Shown: in pieces, positions 54,001 to 63,233 of the stretch
How positions within the stretch are numbered: position 1 is the stretch's first letter
How the letters are laid out: each line of letters starts with the position of its first letter
DNA from: Candidatus Zhuqueibacterota bacterium
Lineage (GTDB): Bacteria; Zhuqueibacterota; Zhuqueibacteria; Oceanimicrobiales; Oceanimicrobiaceae
Direction of reading: 5' to 3'
Assembly: GCA_029262055.1 (NCBI GenBank)
Contig: JAJDAD010000014.1
Span: forward strand, 1-64,000
Length of the DNA stretch: 64,000 nt
The notes under the pieces: model-generated
What the model was told of the DNA's origin: nothing
The model's database searches: none
The model's input: only the letters and a program-made list of their open reading frames with translations
Program-made: the position numbers and the translations under genes

Positions 54001-54372
54001 ATGAAGATACTGATTGCCGATGATTCCGAACAAATCAGGGAAAGATTAAGCAGACTCCTGTCAAGGTTGCCTGACAGCGAGATTGTGGGTGAGGCCGTAG
54101 ATGGGGTCGACGCGGTTAAGCAAACAATTGCGCTTAATCCTGATGTGCTGGTCCTCGACATTAAAATGCCGGGGAAGACAGGCATCGATGTCATCAAGAG
54201 ACTTCGGCCAGAGATGACGAGCCTGATGATTGTTGTTCTAACAAACTTCGCCTCTGAGCAAGTCAAAAATGAAAGTTTGAAAGCGGGGGCCGACTTTGTT
54301 TTTGATAAGTCCAATGAATTTGACGAAGTCAGCAAAGTCATCGATAACACAAGCACAAGAATTGGCCGATAG
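54001..54372 (+). CDS. Single-domain response regulator
   Basis: 123 aa, receiver only. Phosphorylation site D53 in LVLDIKMPGKTG, with N-terminal ADDS and late threonine/lysine (VLTNFAS; DFVFDKSNEF). No output domain, so a CheY-like or phosphorelay intermediate. It lies 189 bp after the LuxR regulator and may serve the same kinase. Confidence 0.9.
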   Translation: MKILIADDSEQIRERLSRLLSRLPDSEIVGEAVDGVDAVKQTIALNPDVLVLDIKMPGKTGIDVIKRLRPEMTSLMIVVLTNFASEQVKNESLKAGADFVFDKSNEFDEVSKVIDNTSTRIGR

Positions 54373-54458
54373 GTAGTTGACTAAATGATAGCTCATCACG
54401 CTTGGCAGGAGGAAGGGCCCGCTATTGCCGTAGGGCTTCACTTTTCAATAGGAGATTA

Positions 54459-54653
54459 ATGATGGAGACAGAATTCCCAAAGTGTCAGCGGTGCGATGAC
54501 GGACTGCTTATCCCGTTGTCGGATTATGGCCGGGAGGGATCTTCCGTGATGTATAAAGCCTGGGTTTGTATCAACCCGGAATGCGGTTATAATCTTCGCA
54601 TCGACAACGGCGAAGTCAGTGTGGGAAAAGCGCCGGAACCGTCGACGAGGTAG
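54459..54653 (+). CDS. Small zinc-ribbon-like protein
   Basis: 64 aa (MMETEFPKCQRCDDG...). Two cysteine pairs (KCQRC and VCINPEC) with about 30 residues between suggest one zinc site. ATG 54459 has AGGAG upstream; a longer frame from 54402 lacks support. Function unknown. Confidence 0.7.
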   Translation: MMETEFPKCQRCDDGLLIPLSDYGREGSSVMYKAWVCINPECGYNLRIDNGEVSVGKAPEPSTR

Positions 54654-54664
54654 AGCGTCTATGC

Positions 54665-54690
54665 GGCGGTTGCTGTTCAGCGCAACCGCC
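54665..54690. terminator. Bidirectional hairpin terminator candidate
   Basis: GGCGGTTGC, loop TGTTCAGC, GCAACCGCC: perfect 9-bp stem exactly between the ends of convergent genes. There is no long T-run. Confidence 0.5.
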
Positions 54691-55385
54691 TACCATATCC
54701 CCGGTATAAATCGCTTGGTCGACATGGCGTACTGTCGGTAGGCACTGTCGAACTCATCGACTGCCTCTTGTTCTTCAAACTTCGCCAGCCAGTAATACGC
54801 TACCATCATCACCGGCCACAGACAAAGCGTTATCAAGGATGGCCAGTGTAAGATCCAGCCGAGGGTGAAGAGCATAATTCCCGTATACTGAGGGTGGCGA
54901 ACGTATTTGTAGATCCCGCGATCGACGAGTCCGGTGGCGCCGTGAATTTGCTTCCAGCCGACTGCAATAATTATCACACCGACTATACTGAGAGCTGTTC
55001 CCGCCGTGGCGGGCCAGTGTCCTAGCGCCCGAAAATATCCCGGAGCAATTCGAGGAATATCAAACAGCGGCGACGCGATAAAAATGAAGAGCGGCCAGCC
55101 AAACATCTCAGTCATCAGGGCGATGACGAAAGCAAAAAAAGTACCGCGTGATTTCCAGACATGCCGGGTCGGTTTGCGGTAAGGCAGCAGCGCAAGAAAA
55201 GCCAACACTATCACGATATTGACCACAATTAGGCCTGCATTCCCAAAGTTTGCCCGAATCCAACGAACCGTAATGGGAGGTCCATGGAGCGGTAGAAGTT
55301 CCACTGCGTAGATGCCAATAAATAGAATAATAGCTGTCCATCCCAACAATGTCATTAATCGCGAAGTGTTGCCTGTTTCGGGCAT
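54690..55385 (-). CDS. Isoprenylcysteine-methyltransferase/phospholipid-methyltransferase-like membrane protein
   Basis: 231 aa, about six transmembrane helices. The C-terminal GIYKYVRHPQYTGIMLFTLGW and following aromatic helix are the signature of the ICMT/PEMT-like methyltransferase superfamily (RHPxY). SAM would be the donor. The acceptor lipid or other substrate is not known. Confidence 0.8.
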   Translation of the reverse strand: MPETGNTSRLMTLLGWTAIILFIGIYAVELLPLHGPPITVRWIRANFGNAGLIVVNIVIVLAFLALLPYRKPTRHVWKSRGTFFAFVIALMTEMFGWPLFIFIASPLFDIPRIAPGYFRALGHWPATAGTALSIVGVIIIAVGWKQIHGATGLVDRGIYKYVRHPQYTGIMLFTLGWILHWPSLITLCLWPVMMVAYYWLAKFEEQEAVDEFDSAYRQYAMSTKRFIPGIW

Positions 55386-55442
55386 AATCCCTCCAATGTG
55401 CCTTACTACATAATTCCCCAGACTGTCAACTAACCATGCACC

Positions 55443-57107
55443 TCATTCCCATTTTATAGAATATTGCGGCAGGACATCAATTGGAAGATCTTTGACCCGG
55501 TCGATGCTGCTAGCCAGGGCTGGGGTCAATGTGGCCCACTTGTCAAAGAAGGCTTGCACGTTACGATTGTCACCATCGCCCTCCAGCACGAGCAGCTCTG
55601 CGCTGAGACGCTTCAGACCCTCACGAATCCGGTCGAAATCAACGGTCCATCTCTGACTGCTGCCGTCAAAGGTCAGGGCCTGTTCCTCGGCAAGATAATT
55701 CAAAGCCACGGCAGCGGCTTTTGCATGTGCTTGGTTCAGTCCGAAACGCAGGGAACGGAAGAGACTGCCCAGGTACGAAACATAGAAAGTTTTCTCCTTG
55801 TCTTTTTCAACCACATCCCGGTCCATCAGGTAGGCCAGGCTGTAAAGTCCAACCACGTCGGCTTTGCATTCCTCCAGGGCGTTGTAATTCGGACCGATGG
55901 CAGCATTGACGGCCTGCCCTTGCTTTGGTCCGACCTTTACGGTGCGCGGGCCGATGGCATGGCATATCTCGTGCATCAATACAAATTGAAAGAATCCCGC
56001 ATCCGATAGATAGGGTAGCTGTGAGTCGGCAATCAGGCGCTGGCTGACGGGCTTAATAATCGCGTTGAATCTGGCTTCAAACATATTTTTCCAGAAGGTC
56101 TTTTTTGTGCCCTTCTGTTTGTGTACGGCGGGATCGTTAGGCAGATTGGTGGCTACGGCCTGGTACCCCGCTGCGGCCTCTCCGGCACGGAGAACATCGC
56201 GGACAACGACAAACTTGGCGGTCAAGCCTTTAACCACGGATTTGTATTCGTCGGGCACCGGCAGGTTTTCCTCCATTTCCTGCAAGTATTTTGTGTACTT
56301 GTCAAGATTCTTTGACTCCTCTTGGTCGACCACTTCGATAGAAGCTTCGTATTTTGCCTTTACACCTTTGATGCCATCGGAGTAGGTTTCAAAAGGGCCA
56401 AAGACGATATCGAATTTATTGCCCTCCACGTCGATCCAGGCGACATCAGCGTCGTAGTAATCGTCAGTTGTTAGCGCCTTCGCCTTCACGCGCAGGAACT
56501 CCGCGAACGACTTGTTGTCGGTCAGGTCTGCGCATTCGTTCAACAATTTGACAATTGCATCGACATACTCTTTGTACTCGTTGTAGTAAGAAACGGCCTT
56601 GTACCCGCCCTGGCCATCTTTCCGGATGACGGTGTACGGCGACATAAACCGTCGTTGCTCCTCCTCAGGCAGCGTGGCGTAATATTGGTCGAATTCTTCA
56701 GCGCTAAGTCCACGCGGATAGATCTCGTCACCGGGGTAAAACTGTTCGTCGCCGATAAAAGTTTCGTGCTCGTTTAGCAGTTCAAACGGTCCTGCATTCC
56801 TTTTAACCAGAGTCAGGAGTTTGTCCGCATGCGGATCGCCGCTGCCCTGTTGCAGACTAGCACGCAGCGCCAGTCCCGCCTTGGAGGTTTGCAGCCAGTA
56901 GATCGTGTCCACATAGGCAGCGGCCGCGAGCAGTTTCTGCAGGATAACTTTGTCATTCGCTTCGAAGCCGCTGGCGTCGAAACGCATTTCGTACGGCGTG
57001 TATTGTGCCAGGTAGCGGTCGATCCTGCTCTTTTCTCCTTCGACTTCCGGTGAATTGAACTGGCAGGACATGAGCAGGATAAGCAGGAGGCAGGGGACTC
57101 TCTTCAT
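55443..57107 (-). CDS. Dipeptidyl-peptidase III-like lipoprotein (family M49)
   Basis: About 554 aa. The start MKRVPCLLLILLMSC has a clear lipobox (LMSC), so an outer-membrane or periplasmic lipoprotein; ATG 57107 has GGAGAA upstream. The zinc motif is HEICH (379-383), a five-residue form instead of the usual M49 HExxGH, with the second motif EECKAD (412-417). DPP III removes dipeptides from the N-terminus of short peptides. A five-residue form (HEISH) is known from Caldithrix abyssi DPP III. Most DPP III are cytosolic; this copy is exported. Confidence 0.85.
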   Translation of the reverse strand: MKRVPCLLLILLMSCQFNSPEVEGEKSRIDRYLAQYTPYEMRFDASGFEANDKVILQKLLAAAAYVDTIYWLQTSKAGLALRASLQQGSGDPHADKLLTLVKRNAGPFELLNEHETFIGDEQFYPGDEIYPRGLSAEEFDQYYATLPEEEQRRFMSPYTVIRKDGQGGYKAVSYYNEYKEYVDAIVKLLNECADLTDNKSFAEFLRVKAKALTTDDYYDADVAWIDVEGNKFDIVFGPFETYSDGIKGVKAKYEASIEVVDQEESKNLDKYTKYLQEMEENLPVPDEYKSVVKGLTAKFVVVRDVLRAGEAAAGYQAVATNLPNDPAVHKQKGTKKTFWKNMFEARFNAIIKPVSQRLIADSQLPYLSDAGFFQFVLMHEICHAIGPRTVKVGPKQGQAVNAAIGPNYNALEECKADVVGLYSLAYLMDRDVVEKDKEKTFYVSYLGSLFRSLRFGLNQAHAKAAAVALNYLAEEQALTFDGSSQRWTVDFDRIREGLKRLSAELLVLEGDGDNRNVQAFFDKWATLTPALASSIDRVKDLPIDVLPQYSIKWE

Positions 57108-57592
57108 ATTCGGTTCTCCGATTTTCACATTGGGACGACTTTGTCTGTCCCATTGGGCAAATAGCAAAATAGCAATTCAAGCAGAAAGCAAGGTTGGAAA
57201 AAATGGCGGATTTGTAAAGGAAATAATTTGCAGATCAGCATGATTCTACCAATCCGTGAAGATGGGTCAAGCGCAGAACTCTGGTGAGCCTCCTGCTGCC
57301 TATTGGGAAAAGCGCACCCGTGCAGGTGTGCGGCATTGCCACGTCGAAGCCGGTCCGGAATCCTAGCCTTCGCGCTAATCTGTAGTACGGTCAGATGTTC
57401 CCTGAGGAAAGCGCCCGTTGCAGTTGTTATTACATTTATTGCGGTGATTGATTCATGGTATCTATGAAGATGAAAGTTGCCCGGCGTTTTCTGGCGAGTG
57501 CGACAATTCTAATGACACGGCCAGTACTCTGTGTCATTCATGTCACACTTTGCGCCGGTCGTTACAAGGTCGGACTGACTGTGGTCTGCGGG
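57108..57592. other. Intergenic region upstream of DPP III-like gene and downstream of kmo
   Basis: 485 bases with no supported gene. The leftward promoter for the lipoprotein should lie here, but no convincing -35/-10 pair was found. No terminator-like hairpin with T-run after kmo was seen. Confidence 0.5.
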
Positions 57593-58939
57593 TCACAGGC
57601 CATACTTTGATAGCAATGAGTCGACAATATCCCAGTCGAGTTTGTCGACATGGTCAACGGAGCCGGCGAGTTGGTGCAGAATGTCATTCTGGATTTCTCC
57701 CCGGGACTGGGCCTGAGAATATGGCATTCGGCGAAAAGTGACCATCGTATATCTTGGGGTAAAGCGCTCACCATAACGTTGTTCCAGCGCGAACTCGATT
57801 TCTTTCTTGAGTAAAAAGCTGGGATCGGCTACATGCTCCCGCATTTCAAAGTAATTGTCCACTGCCATTTGTGCGATTGCATCCGCCTCAGGTTTTCTTA
57901 GACGTTCGAACTCGGCAAATACTTTTTGCCAATCCGTGCCATATTTCCCGACGCAGTCGTCAAAGACGGTACAGTCCTCAAAAGAGCAATTCATTCCCTG
58001 TCCAAAGAAGGGCACGACAGCGTGCGCTGCGTCACCCAGTAGACAGACCTTATCCGTGAAGTACCAGGGCTTGCAGCGCACAGTTGCCAGCTTGCCGGTC
58101 GGGTTTGCAAAGAAATCCTGCACTAACGTCGGCATAAGCGGCACGGCGTCGGGGAATTCCGCTGCAAAAAAGGTCTGAACCTCTTCTTCCTGCACAAGCG
58201 ATTCGAAGCTTGGGTGGCCTGTTACGGGAAAGAAAAGAGTGCCGGTGAAACTGCCGTCAAAATTGGGTAGCGCGATCAGCATGAATCTGCCACGCGGCCA
58301 GATGTGTAGCGCATTTTTCTCCATCATGAAGGTGCCGTTCTCGCCTGCTGGGAACAGCAATTCCTTGTAGCCGTGGGTCAGAGATTCTATCGACAGCGAG
58401 TGTTCGCGCCCGCGCAGCAGGTCGGCCCGAATCACCGATGCGGAACCATCGGTTGCCAGCACGACCCGACTATCATGCACTGCTTTGGCACCGGTCTGGG
58501 TGTCTGCAAAGGTTGCTTCCCCGCTCTCGCGGTCGATGCCGACACACTCCTGATCGAAATGAAAAACAACGCCGTGGGCATTTTCAGCTTCGTCCATGAG
58601 ATGTCGGTTAAGCTCGCCTCTCGAGATCGCGTTTATGTACTCGGAGTCATCGCTGCTGTACTTGTGGAAGGAAAACTCTCCGTCCCTGGAATGCATCAAC
58701 CGTCCGTGCATCGGAATGGAGCGCGCCAGAATCCGTTCGGACAGGCCGACCTGGGAGAGCGCGTGGATGCCACGGGTGGACAAAGCCAGGTTTATGGAAC
58801 GACCAGCGCTGATTCTCTGCTTACGCATATCCGGCCGACGCTCAAAGACCTCGACTTCAAAGCCGCGACGGGCCAGGAAGATGGACAAAAGAGGGCCGGT
58901 CAGGCCGGCACCGATGATTGTGATACGCTCTTTTTTCAA
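57593..58939 (-). CDS. kmo: Kynurenine 3-monooxygenase
   Basis: 448 aa. FAD-dependent hydroxylase that turns L-kynurenine into 3-hydroxykynurenine with NADPH and O2. IIGAGLTGPLLSIFLARRG (FAD binding), GRSINLALSTRG, and LLGDAAHAVVPFFGQGMNCSFEDC are diagnostic. The TTG start at 58939 is forced by the FAD motif beginning at residue 9. It is the last gene of the leftward kynurenine operon. Confidence 0.95.
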   Translation of the reverse strand: MKKERITIIGAGLTGPLLSIFLARRGFEVEVFERRPDMRKQRISAGRSINLALSTRGIHALSQVGLSERILARSIPMHGRLMHSRDGEFSFHKYSSDDSEYINAISRGELNRHLMDEAENAHGVVFHFDQECVGIDRESGEATFADTQTGAKAVHDSRVVLATDGSASVIRADLLRGREHSLSIESLTHGYKELLFPAGENGTFMMEKNALHIWPRGRFMLIALPNFDGSFTGTLFFPVTGHPSFESLVQEEEVQTFFAAEFPDAVPLMPTLVQDFFANPTGKLATVRCKPWYFTDKVCLLGDAAHAVVPFFGQGMNCSFEDCTVFDDCVGKYGTDWQKVFAEFERLRKPEADAIAQMAVDNYFEMREHVADPSFLLKKEIEFALEQRYGERFTPRYTMVTFRRMPYSQAQSRGEIQNDILHQLAGSVDHVDKLDWDIVDSLLSKYGL

Positions 58940-58979
58940 TCAGTGATTACCAGTGTAGAGCCGGATGTGCCACTCACCG

Positions 58980-59498
58980 TCATTGCTCTTCCCCTTCCGC
59001 CAGCATGAATGACCAGCAGAAACCGCCCAGAACTTTTGCCGCAAACTGTCCAAGCATGATATCCCAAAGCAGGGGAAATCCGAAGGCCAGCGCGGGAAAG
59101 ACCAACGAGTCAACCAAAGCGCTCGGTACGTTTGAGCCATTGATCCGCAGCCAACGTGGATACTTGCCCAATGCGTGATACACGAAGGAGTCGACAGTCG
59201 CAGCAGCGGCAAAAGCGATAAAAGAAGCGGCGGCGATGTCACGTGAATCTTGATTGAGCAAGAATGAGACCGCCGAGCCTGTGCCGATGAGGATGGCCAT
59301 GCGCCACAACAGCCCGCTGCGGTGCCAACGGTCGTGCAGATGGTCTCTGGCCGTTAAATCAAGGCCGATAAACAAAAATGCTGTGACCACCGCTATGCGC
59401 GGACCGAAGAGCGTTACCGCGAGGTTGGCAAGGATGATAGCCGCCAAGTACCAAATAACATAGACCGCTGTGCGTCTTTTCTTGACCGTCTCAACCAT
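58980..59498 (-). CDS. VUT-family (queuosine-precursor-transporter-like) membrane protein
   Basis: 172 aa, about six transmembrane helices. It looks like YhhQ/VUT proteins: AAIILANLAVTLFG, FLFIGLDLTARDHLHDRW, SFIAFAAAATVDSFVYHALG and NVPSALVDSLVFPALAFG. These transport preQ0/preQ1 or an unknown vitamin. Its position within kynurenine genes could mean only shared transcription. Confidence 0.8.
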   Translation of the reverse strand: MVETVKKRRTAVYVIWYLAAIILANLAVTLFGPRIAVVTAFLFIGLDLTARDHLHDRWHRSGLLWRMAILIGTGSAVSFLLNQDSRDIAAASFIAFAAAATVDSFVYHALGKYPRWLRINGSNVPSALVDSLVFPALAFGFPLLWDIMLGQFAAKVLGGFCWSFMLAEGEEQ

Positions 59499-59515
59499 GG
59501 ACAGTGCCAGAAGGC

Positions 59516-59782
59516 TTAGAACTTGCCCAACTGGTCTGTGGGGATTCCCATTTCCACCAGCATGATCGGGATTTCGTCGTCGATTCGGTAGATGGTTTTT
59601 TCGTCGACCGTGATCAGTGCTTCCTGTAGTGGCTCCTTTACGGCCTTACCATCTTTGAAGGTGACACTGCCGCCTGAGATCTGTTTGTTCACTGCGTCAA
59701 TTCGTTCTTGCGTCAAAACGCTTAATTCAACTTTGGTTTCGGGGCAGCACAGAATGTCCAACAATTCCTTGTCGATGGCCAT
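59516..59782 (-). CDS. Trm112-family (UPF0434) small protein
   Basis: 88 aa from ATG 59782 (MAIDKELLDILCCPETKVEL). LLDILCCPETKVEL and the late YRIDDEIPIMLVEM are the family ends. Only one Cys pair (CC) remains and no second pair, so zinc binding is doubtful. Trm112 activates methyltransferases in eukaryotes; the bacterial role is unclear. Confidence 0.85.
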   Translation of the reverse strand: MAIDKELLDILCCPETKVELSVLTQERIDAVNKQISGGSVTFKDGKAVKEPLQEALITVDEKTIYRIDDEIPIMLVEMGIPTDQLGKF

Positions 59783-59897
59783 AGCTTCTTTCCTCTTTTT
59801 TGGGTTATGAGAGCGGGTCCTGCAATGAGTACACGTTGCTGAGGCTTTTCGTAGCCGGTAAAGTTCCTTCCTCGCTGCAACCACCGTGGCAGTTGGG

Positions 59898-61196
59898 CTA
59901 GAGTGGAAGCTGAGCATGCTCCTCTACCAGAACGTCGACGAATAAGTAGACATCGTGAAACGTGTTGTACAGTGGCACAGGCGCGACCCGTATGACATCC
60001 GGAGTGCGCCAGTCACAAATCACATTGCGTTCGTTCAGTTTGTCAAACAAAAGCCGGCCATTTCCTGCTACTCGCAGAGAGAGCTGGCAGCCGCGCTGCG
60101 CTTCATCCAGCGGGGTTAGAATTTCCACAAAGGAGGAACATCTCTCCTTTAACAGAAACTCCAAATAGCCGGTCAGTTTTACACTCTTGGCACGTAAACG
60201 CGACATTTCTGCTTCGTCAAAAATATCCATGGCTGCGCGCAAACTCGCCAGCGGCAAGATGGAGGGATTGCTCAACTGCCAGCCCTCCGCGCCCGCGATT
60301 GGCTCATAGTCCGCTGGCATGTCAAACCGGGTGTCCTTGTTGTGACCCCACCAGCCGGCAAACCGGGGCAGGTCAGTGTGACCGGCATGCCGCTCATGCA
60401 CAAAACAACCTGCGACACATCCGGGGCCGCCGTTGAGGTATTTGTATGAACACCACACAGCAAAGTCTGGTCCCCAGTCATGCAGCTCAAGTGGAACATT
60501 GCCAGCCGCGTGTGCCAGATCAAACCCGACAACGCACCCCTTACTGTGTCCGGCTGTCGTGATCCCGGCCAGGTCCATGAGCTGGCCATTGTAGTAATTA
60601 ATTGCCCCCAAGAGCACGAGTGCGACTGAATCGCCCTCCTGGTCAAGAACGTCCTGAACGTCATCACACTGAATGGTCGACTCGCCATTCCGGGGGGACA
60701 ATTCGATCAGCGATGTTTGGGGCTCATAACCATGGTAGCGGATCTGTGATTGCACGGCATAACGATCCGAGGGAAAGGACATCGCTTCGACCAAGATCTT
60801 ATGCCGTGTGGGCGTGGGTCGATAGAAAGAAACAAGCATGAGATGCAGGTTGACGGTCAGCGTGTTCATGTTGACCACCTCCACTTCATGTGCTCCCATC
60901 AGCCGAGCGGTCTGCTCTGTTAGGTATTCATGGTATGGCAGCCACGGGTGCCTGGCATGAAAATGACCATCGACCCCGAGTTTAGCCCAATCTTCAAGTT
61001 CTTCTGAGACATAGCTGTGTGTGGACTTTGGTTGCAGCCCAAGGGAATTTCCGCAGAGATAGATGCATTCCTGGCCATCCTTTGCACCGGGTATGTAGAA
61101 TTGATCGCGGAAGGAGGCCAGCGGGTCTGCGGCATCCATCGCAAGAGCGGCATCCGGAGTGTTGGTGTAAGCAGGTATGTCTTGTGATGTGACCAT
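59898..61196 (-). CDS. kynU: Kynureninase
   Basis: About 432 aa. PLP enzyme that splits (3-hydroxy)kynurenine to (3-hydroxy)anthranilate and alanine. The PLP lysine is in WCSYKYLNGGPGC, with NSLGLQPK, HARHPWLPYHE and GFDLAHAAGNVPLELHDWG. Start at ATG 61196; a TTG 12 bp upstream is possible. Its product feeds 3-HAO at the head of the operon. Confidence 0.95.
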   Translation of the reverse strand: MVTSQDIPAYTNTPDAALAMDAADPLASFRDQFYIPGAKDGQECIYLCGNSLGLQPKSTHSYVSEELEDWAKLGVDGHFHARHPWLPYHEYLTEQTARLMGAHEVEVVNMNTLTVNLHLMLVSFYRPTPTRHKILVEAMSFPSDRYAVQSQIRYHGYEPQTSLIELSPRNGESTIQCDDVQDVLDQEGDSVALVLLGAINYYNGQLMDLAGITTAGHSKGCVVGFDLAHAAGNVPLELHDWGPDFAVWCSYKYLNGGPGCVAGCFVHERHAGHTDLPRFAGWWGHNKDTRFDMPADYEPIAGAEGWQLSNPSILPLASLRAAMDIFDEAEMSRLRAKSVKLTGYLEFLLKERCSSFVEILTPLDEAQRGCQLSLRVAGNGRLLFDKLNERNVICDWRTPDVIRVAPVPLYNTFHDVYLFVDVLVEEHAQLPL

Positions 61197-61247
61197 TTTG
61201 CGTGGCAAATATAGGAATCGTTGCCAAAGGAAACAAGCAGGAATTTT

Positions 61248-62099
61248 CTAAAGCCGGCCATGTCCTTTCGAGCGTTGAGACTCCGCCAGAGGATTGAGTT
61301 TGTAGAGCACCGGCCTGCTTGGCGCGGCATCCGCGACAAAAGCGGGTAACTGTAGATTCAACAAATAGATGCCATCAGCGACCTCGTCCGGGACATAGAT
61401 CATTTCCGTGATGGTCTTGCTGGAAACGCGGTTTGGGTCCAGTTCATGTTTCCCCTTACGAATTCCCCAGAAACGGTGGTGCGCTGTCAGGTTGCCGCCG
61501 TCAAAGGTTCTGTCAACCGACGGAGTGTCCACCAAAAGATGTTGCACCTTGAGTTCGTTTAGAAATTCAGTAGCCTGAATGGAGAAATAGGGTGGAGGCG
61601 GATCTGAGTATTCCCGCCGCATTTTGTCGTCGGCATTGGGTAGTGTTCTGATTGCCAGGGCGGTCAGAAATTCTTCCGGAACGGTCGCGACCGCTTCGTG
61701 CAAACGCCCGCGTGTCAGGAGAAAGTCTGAAGAGTGGGGTTTTGGATAGGACGTTTCTGTTGCCCGAATGGCACCTTCAGGTTCCACGGAAATCAAGGCT
61801 GCTGGTAACAAGAAATCACGCAGAATGGAGTTGACCGAGATTCTGGCATTCGTGATGTGTCCAAGACATTCCGTATGCGTGCCGTTACAGTGCGGGACAA
61901 GCGTGTAATGTTCAAAGTTACAACTACCGCCTCTGCGCGTATCACCGACGAATGAGCCATCTTCGTATGCCTGCGCTGAGGCCTTTGGTACTCCGTAAAC
62001 ACTGGGCTGGTCGCCGTGAAAATCAAGAGGAATGGAAATATCAAGGGGATTGTCGAGGTCGACTGAATAATTGGTAGTGCCTGCTTTGAAAACTAACAT
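61248..62099 (-). CDS. Cyclase-family protein, probable kynurenine formamidase (KynB-like)
   Basis: About 283 aa from ATG 62099 with TTGGAGACAAG upstream. The metal motif HCNGTHTECLGH fits the HxGTHxDxPxH cyclase/KynB pattern with glutamate in place of aspartate. KynB hydrolyses N-formylkynurenine. It is longer than typical KynB (about 210 aa), so the substrate call relies on position between ACMSD and kynureninase. Confidence 0.75.
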   Translation of the reverse strand: MLVFKAGTTNYSVDLDNPLDISIPLDFHGDQPSVYGVPKASAQAYEDGSFVGDTRRGGSCNFEHYTLVPHCNGTHTECLGHITNARISVNSILRDFLLPAALISVEPEGAIRATETSYPKPHSSDFLLTRGRLHEAVATVPEEFLTALAIRTLPNADDKMRREYSDPPPPYFSIQATEFLNELKVQHLLVDTPSVDRTFDGGNLTAHHRFWGIRKGKHELDPNRVSSKTITEMIYVPDEVADGIYLLNLQLPAFVADAAPSRPVLYKLNPLAESQRSKGHGRL

Positions 62100-62168
62100 C
62101 TTGTCTCCAATGTTGTGACTTGGTTTCGCCGGCATAAGGGTCATTATTCAGGCAGTCGGAGCAGCAGG

Positions 62169-63233
62169 TCAAGTCCCGGACGCAGGGATTATCGGATCTG
62201 CTGCTTTACCAAGCCATGCCAGCGCTGAGCCGCTCAGCAATTGTTGCCTGGTTTCGTCTGTTAAGTGCGACATCGATTCAATCAGTTGCCCCGGATGCTC
62301 CTCGCCCAGGGGAAATGGATAATCCGAACCGAGCGCGATGCGCCCGGAGCCGACTGCATCGATCAAGTAGTTCAGTATTTTGGGATCATGGACCAGCGAA
62401 TCGACGAAGAATTTACCCAGGTAGTCGCGTGGGTTCACCGGGTTGTCGATTGCGCACAGGTCCGGCCGGACCCGGAACCCGTGCTCGATTCGGCCGATAT
62501 TGGCTGGGAAAGTCCCGCCGCCGTGCGCGAAGGCCACGCGCAGTTTGGGCAGTCGTTCGAGGACACCCCCAAAGATCATTGAACAGATTGCCCTGCTGGT
62601 TTCCGCGGGCATGCCTACCAGCCAGGGAAGCCAGTACTGCGGCATTTGCTCCTTGCCCACCATGTCCCAGGGGTGCACGAACAATGCAGCGTCCATTTCC
62701 GCCAACGCCTGGAAAAACGGAAAGAGGTTAGGGTCGTTCAGGTTCCAGTCATTCACATGCGTGCCAATTTCGACCCCGGCCAGGCCGAGCTCCTTAACGC
62801 AACGCTGTGCCTCTGCAATTGCGAGGTCGGGGTCTTGCATCGGCACCGTACCCAGTCCGACGAACCGCGTCGGGTAGTCGGTGACGATGCCTGCGATGTG
62901 GTCGTTTAACCTGCGGGACAGATCGAGAGTGTCTTCGGGCTTGGCCCAGTAACTGAACATCACGGGAACGGTGGAAAGGACCTGCACGTCGACGCCGGTC
63001 TTGCCGCATTCTTTCAGCCGTGCTCCGGGCGACCAGCAGTTCTCGGCGATTTCCCTGAAGAAAGTGCCGTCAAGCATCATCCTGGCGCACCCGGGGTGGT
63101 GATGCTCGAGATTAATGAAACCCCCGTAGCCGTACTTTTGCTTCAGATTTGGCCAATCTCTCGGCAGGATATGTGTATGAATGTCAATCTTAAAAGGATG
63201 CACGGCAGTCCGTTCAGAGCAAGAATGCGTCAC
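62169..63233 (-). CDS. 2-Amino-3-carboxymuconate-6-semialdehyde decarboxylase (ACMSD)
   Basis: 354 aa, amidohydrolase-2 family. Metal ligands in DIHTHILP, FVHPWDM and FAHGGG, and the GSDYPFPLGEEHPG segment near the end, are all typical. It decarboxylates the ring-opened 3-HAO product, steering it away from quinolinate. GTG start overlaps the 3-HAO stop by 4 bp, so coupling is tight. Confidence 0.93.
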   Translation of the reverse strand: MTHSCSERTAVHPFKIDIHTHILPRDWPNLKQKYGYGGFINLEHHHPGCARMMLDGTFFREIAENCWSPGARLKECGKTGVDVQVLSTVPVMFSYWAKPEDTLDLSRRLNDHIAGIVTDYPTRFVGLGTVPMQDPDLAIAEAQRCVKELGLAGVEIGTHVNDWNLNDPNLFPFFQALAEMDAALFVHPWDMVGKEQMPQYWLPWLVGMPAETSRAICSMIFGGVLERLPKLRVAFAHGGGTFPANIGRIEHGFRVRPDLCAIDNPVNPRDYLGKFFVDSLVHDPKILNYLIDAVGSGRIALGSDYPFPLGEEHPGQLIESMSHLTDETRQQLLSGSALAWLGKAADPIIPASGT

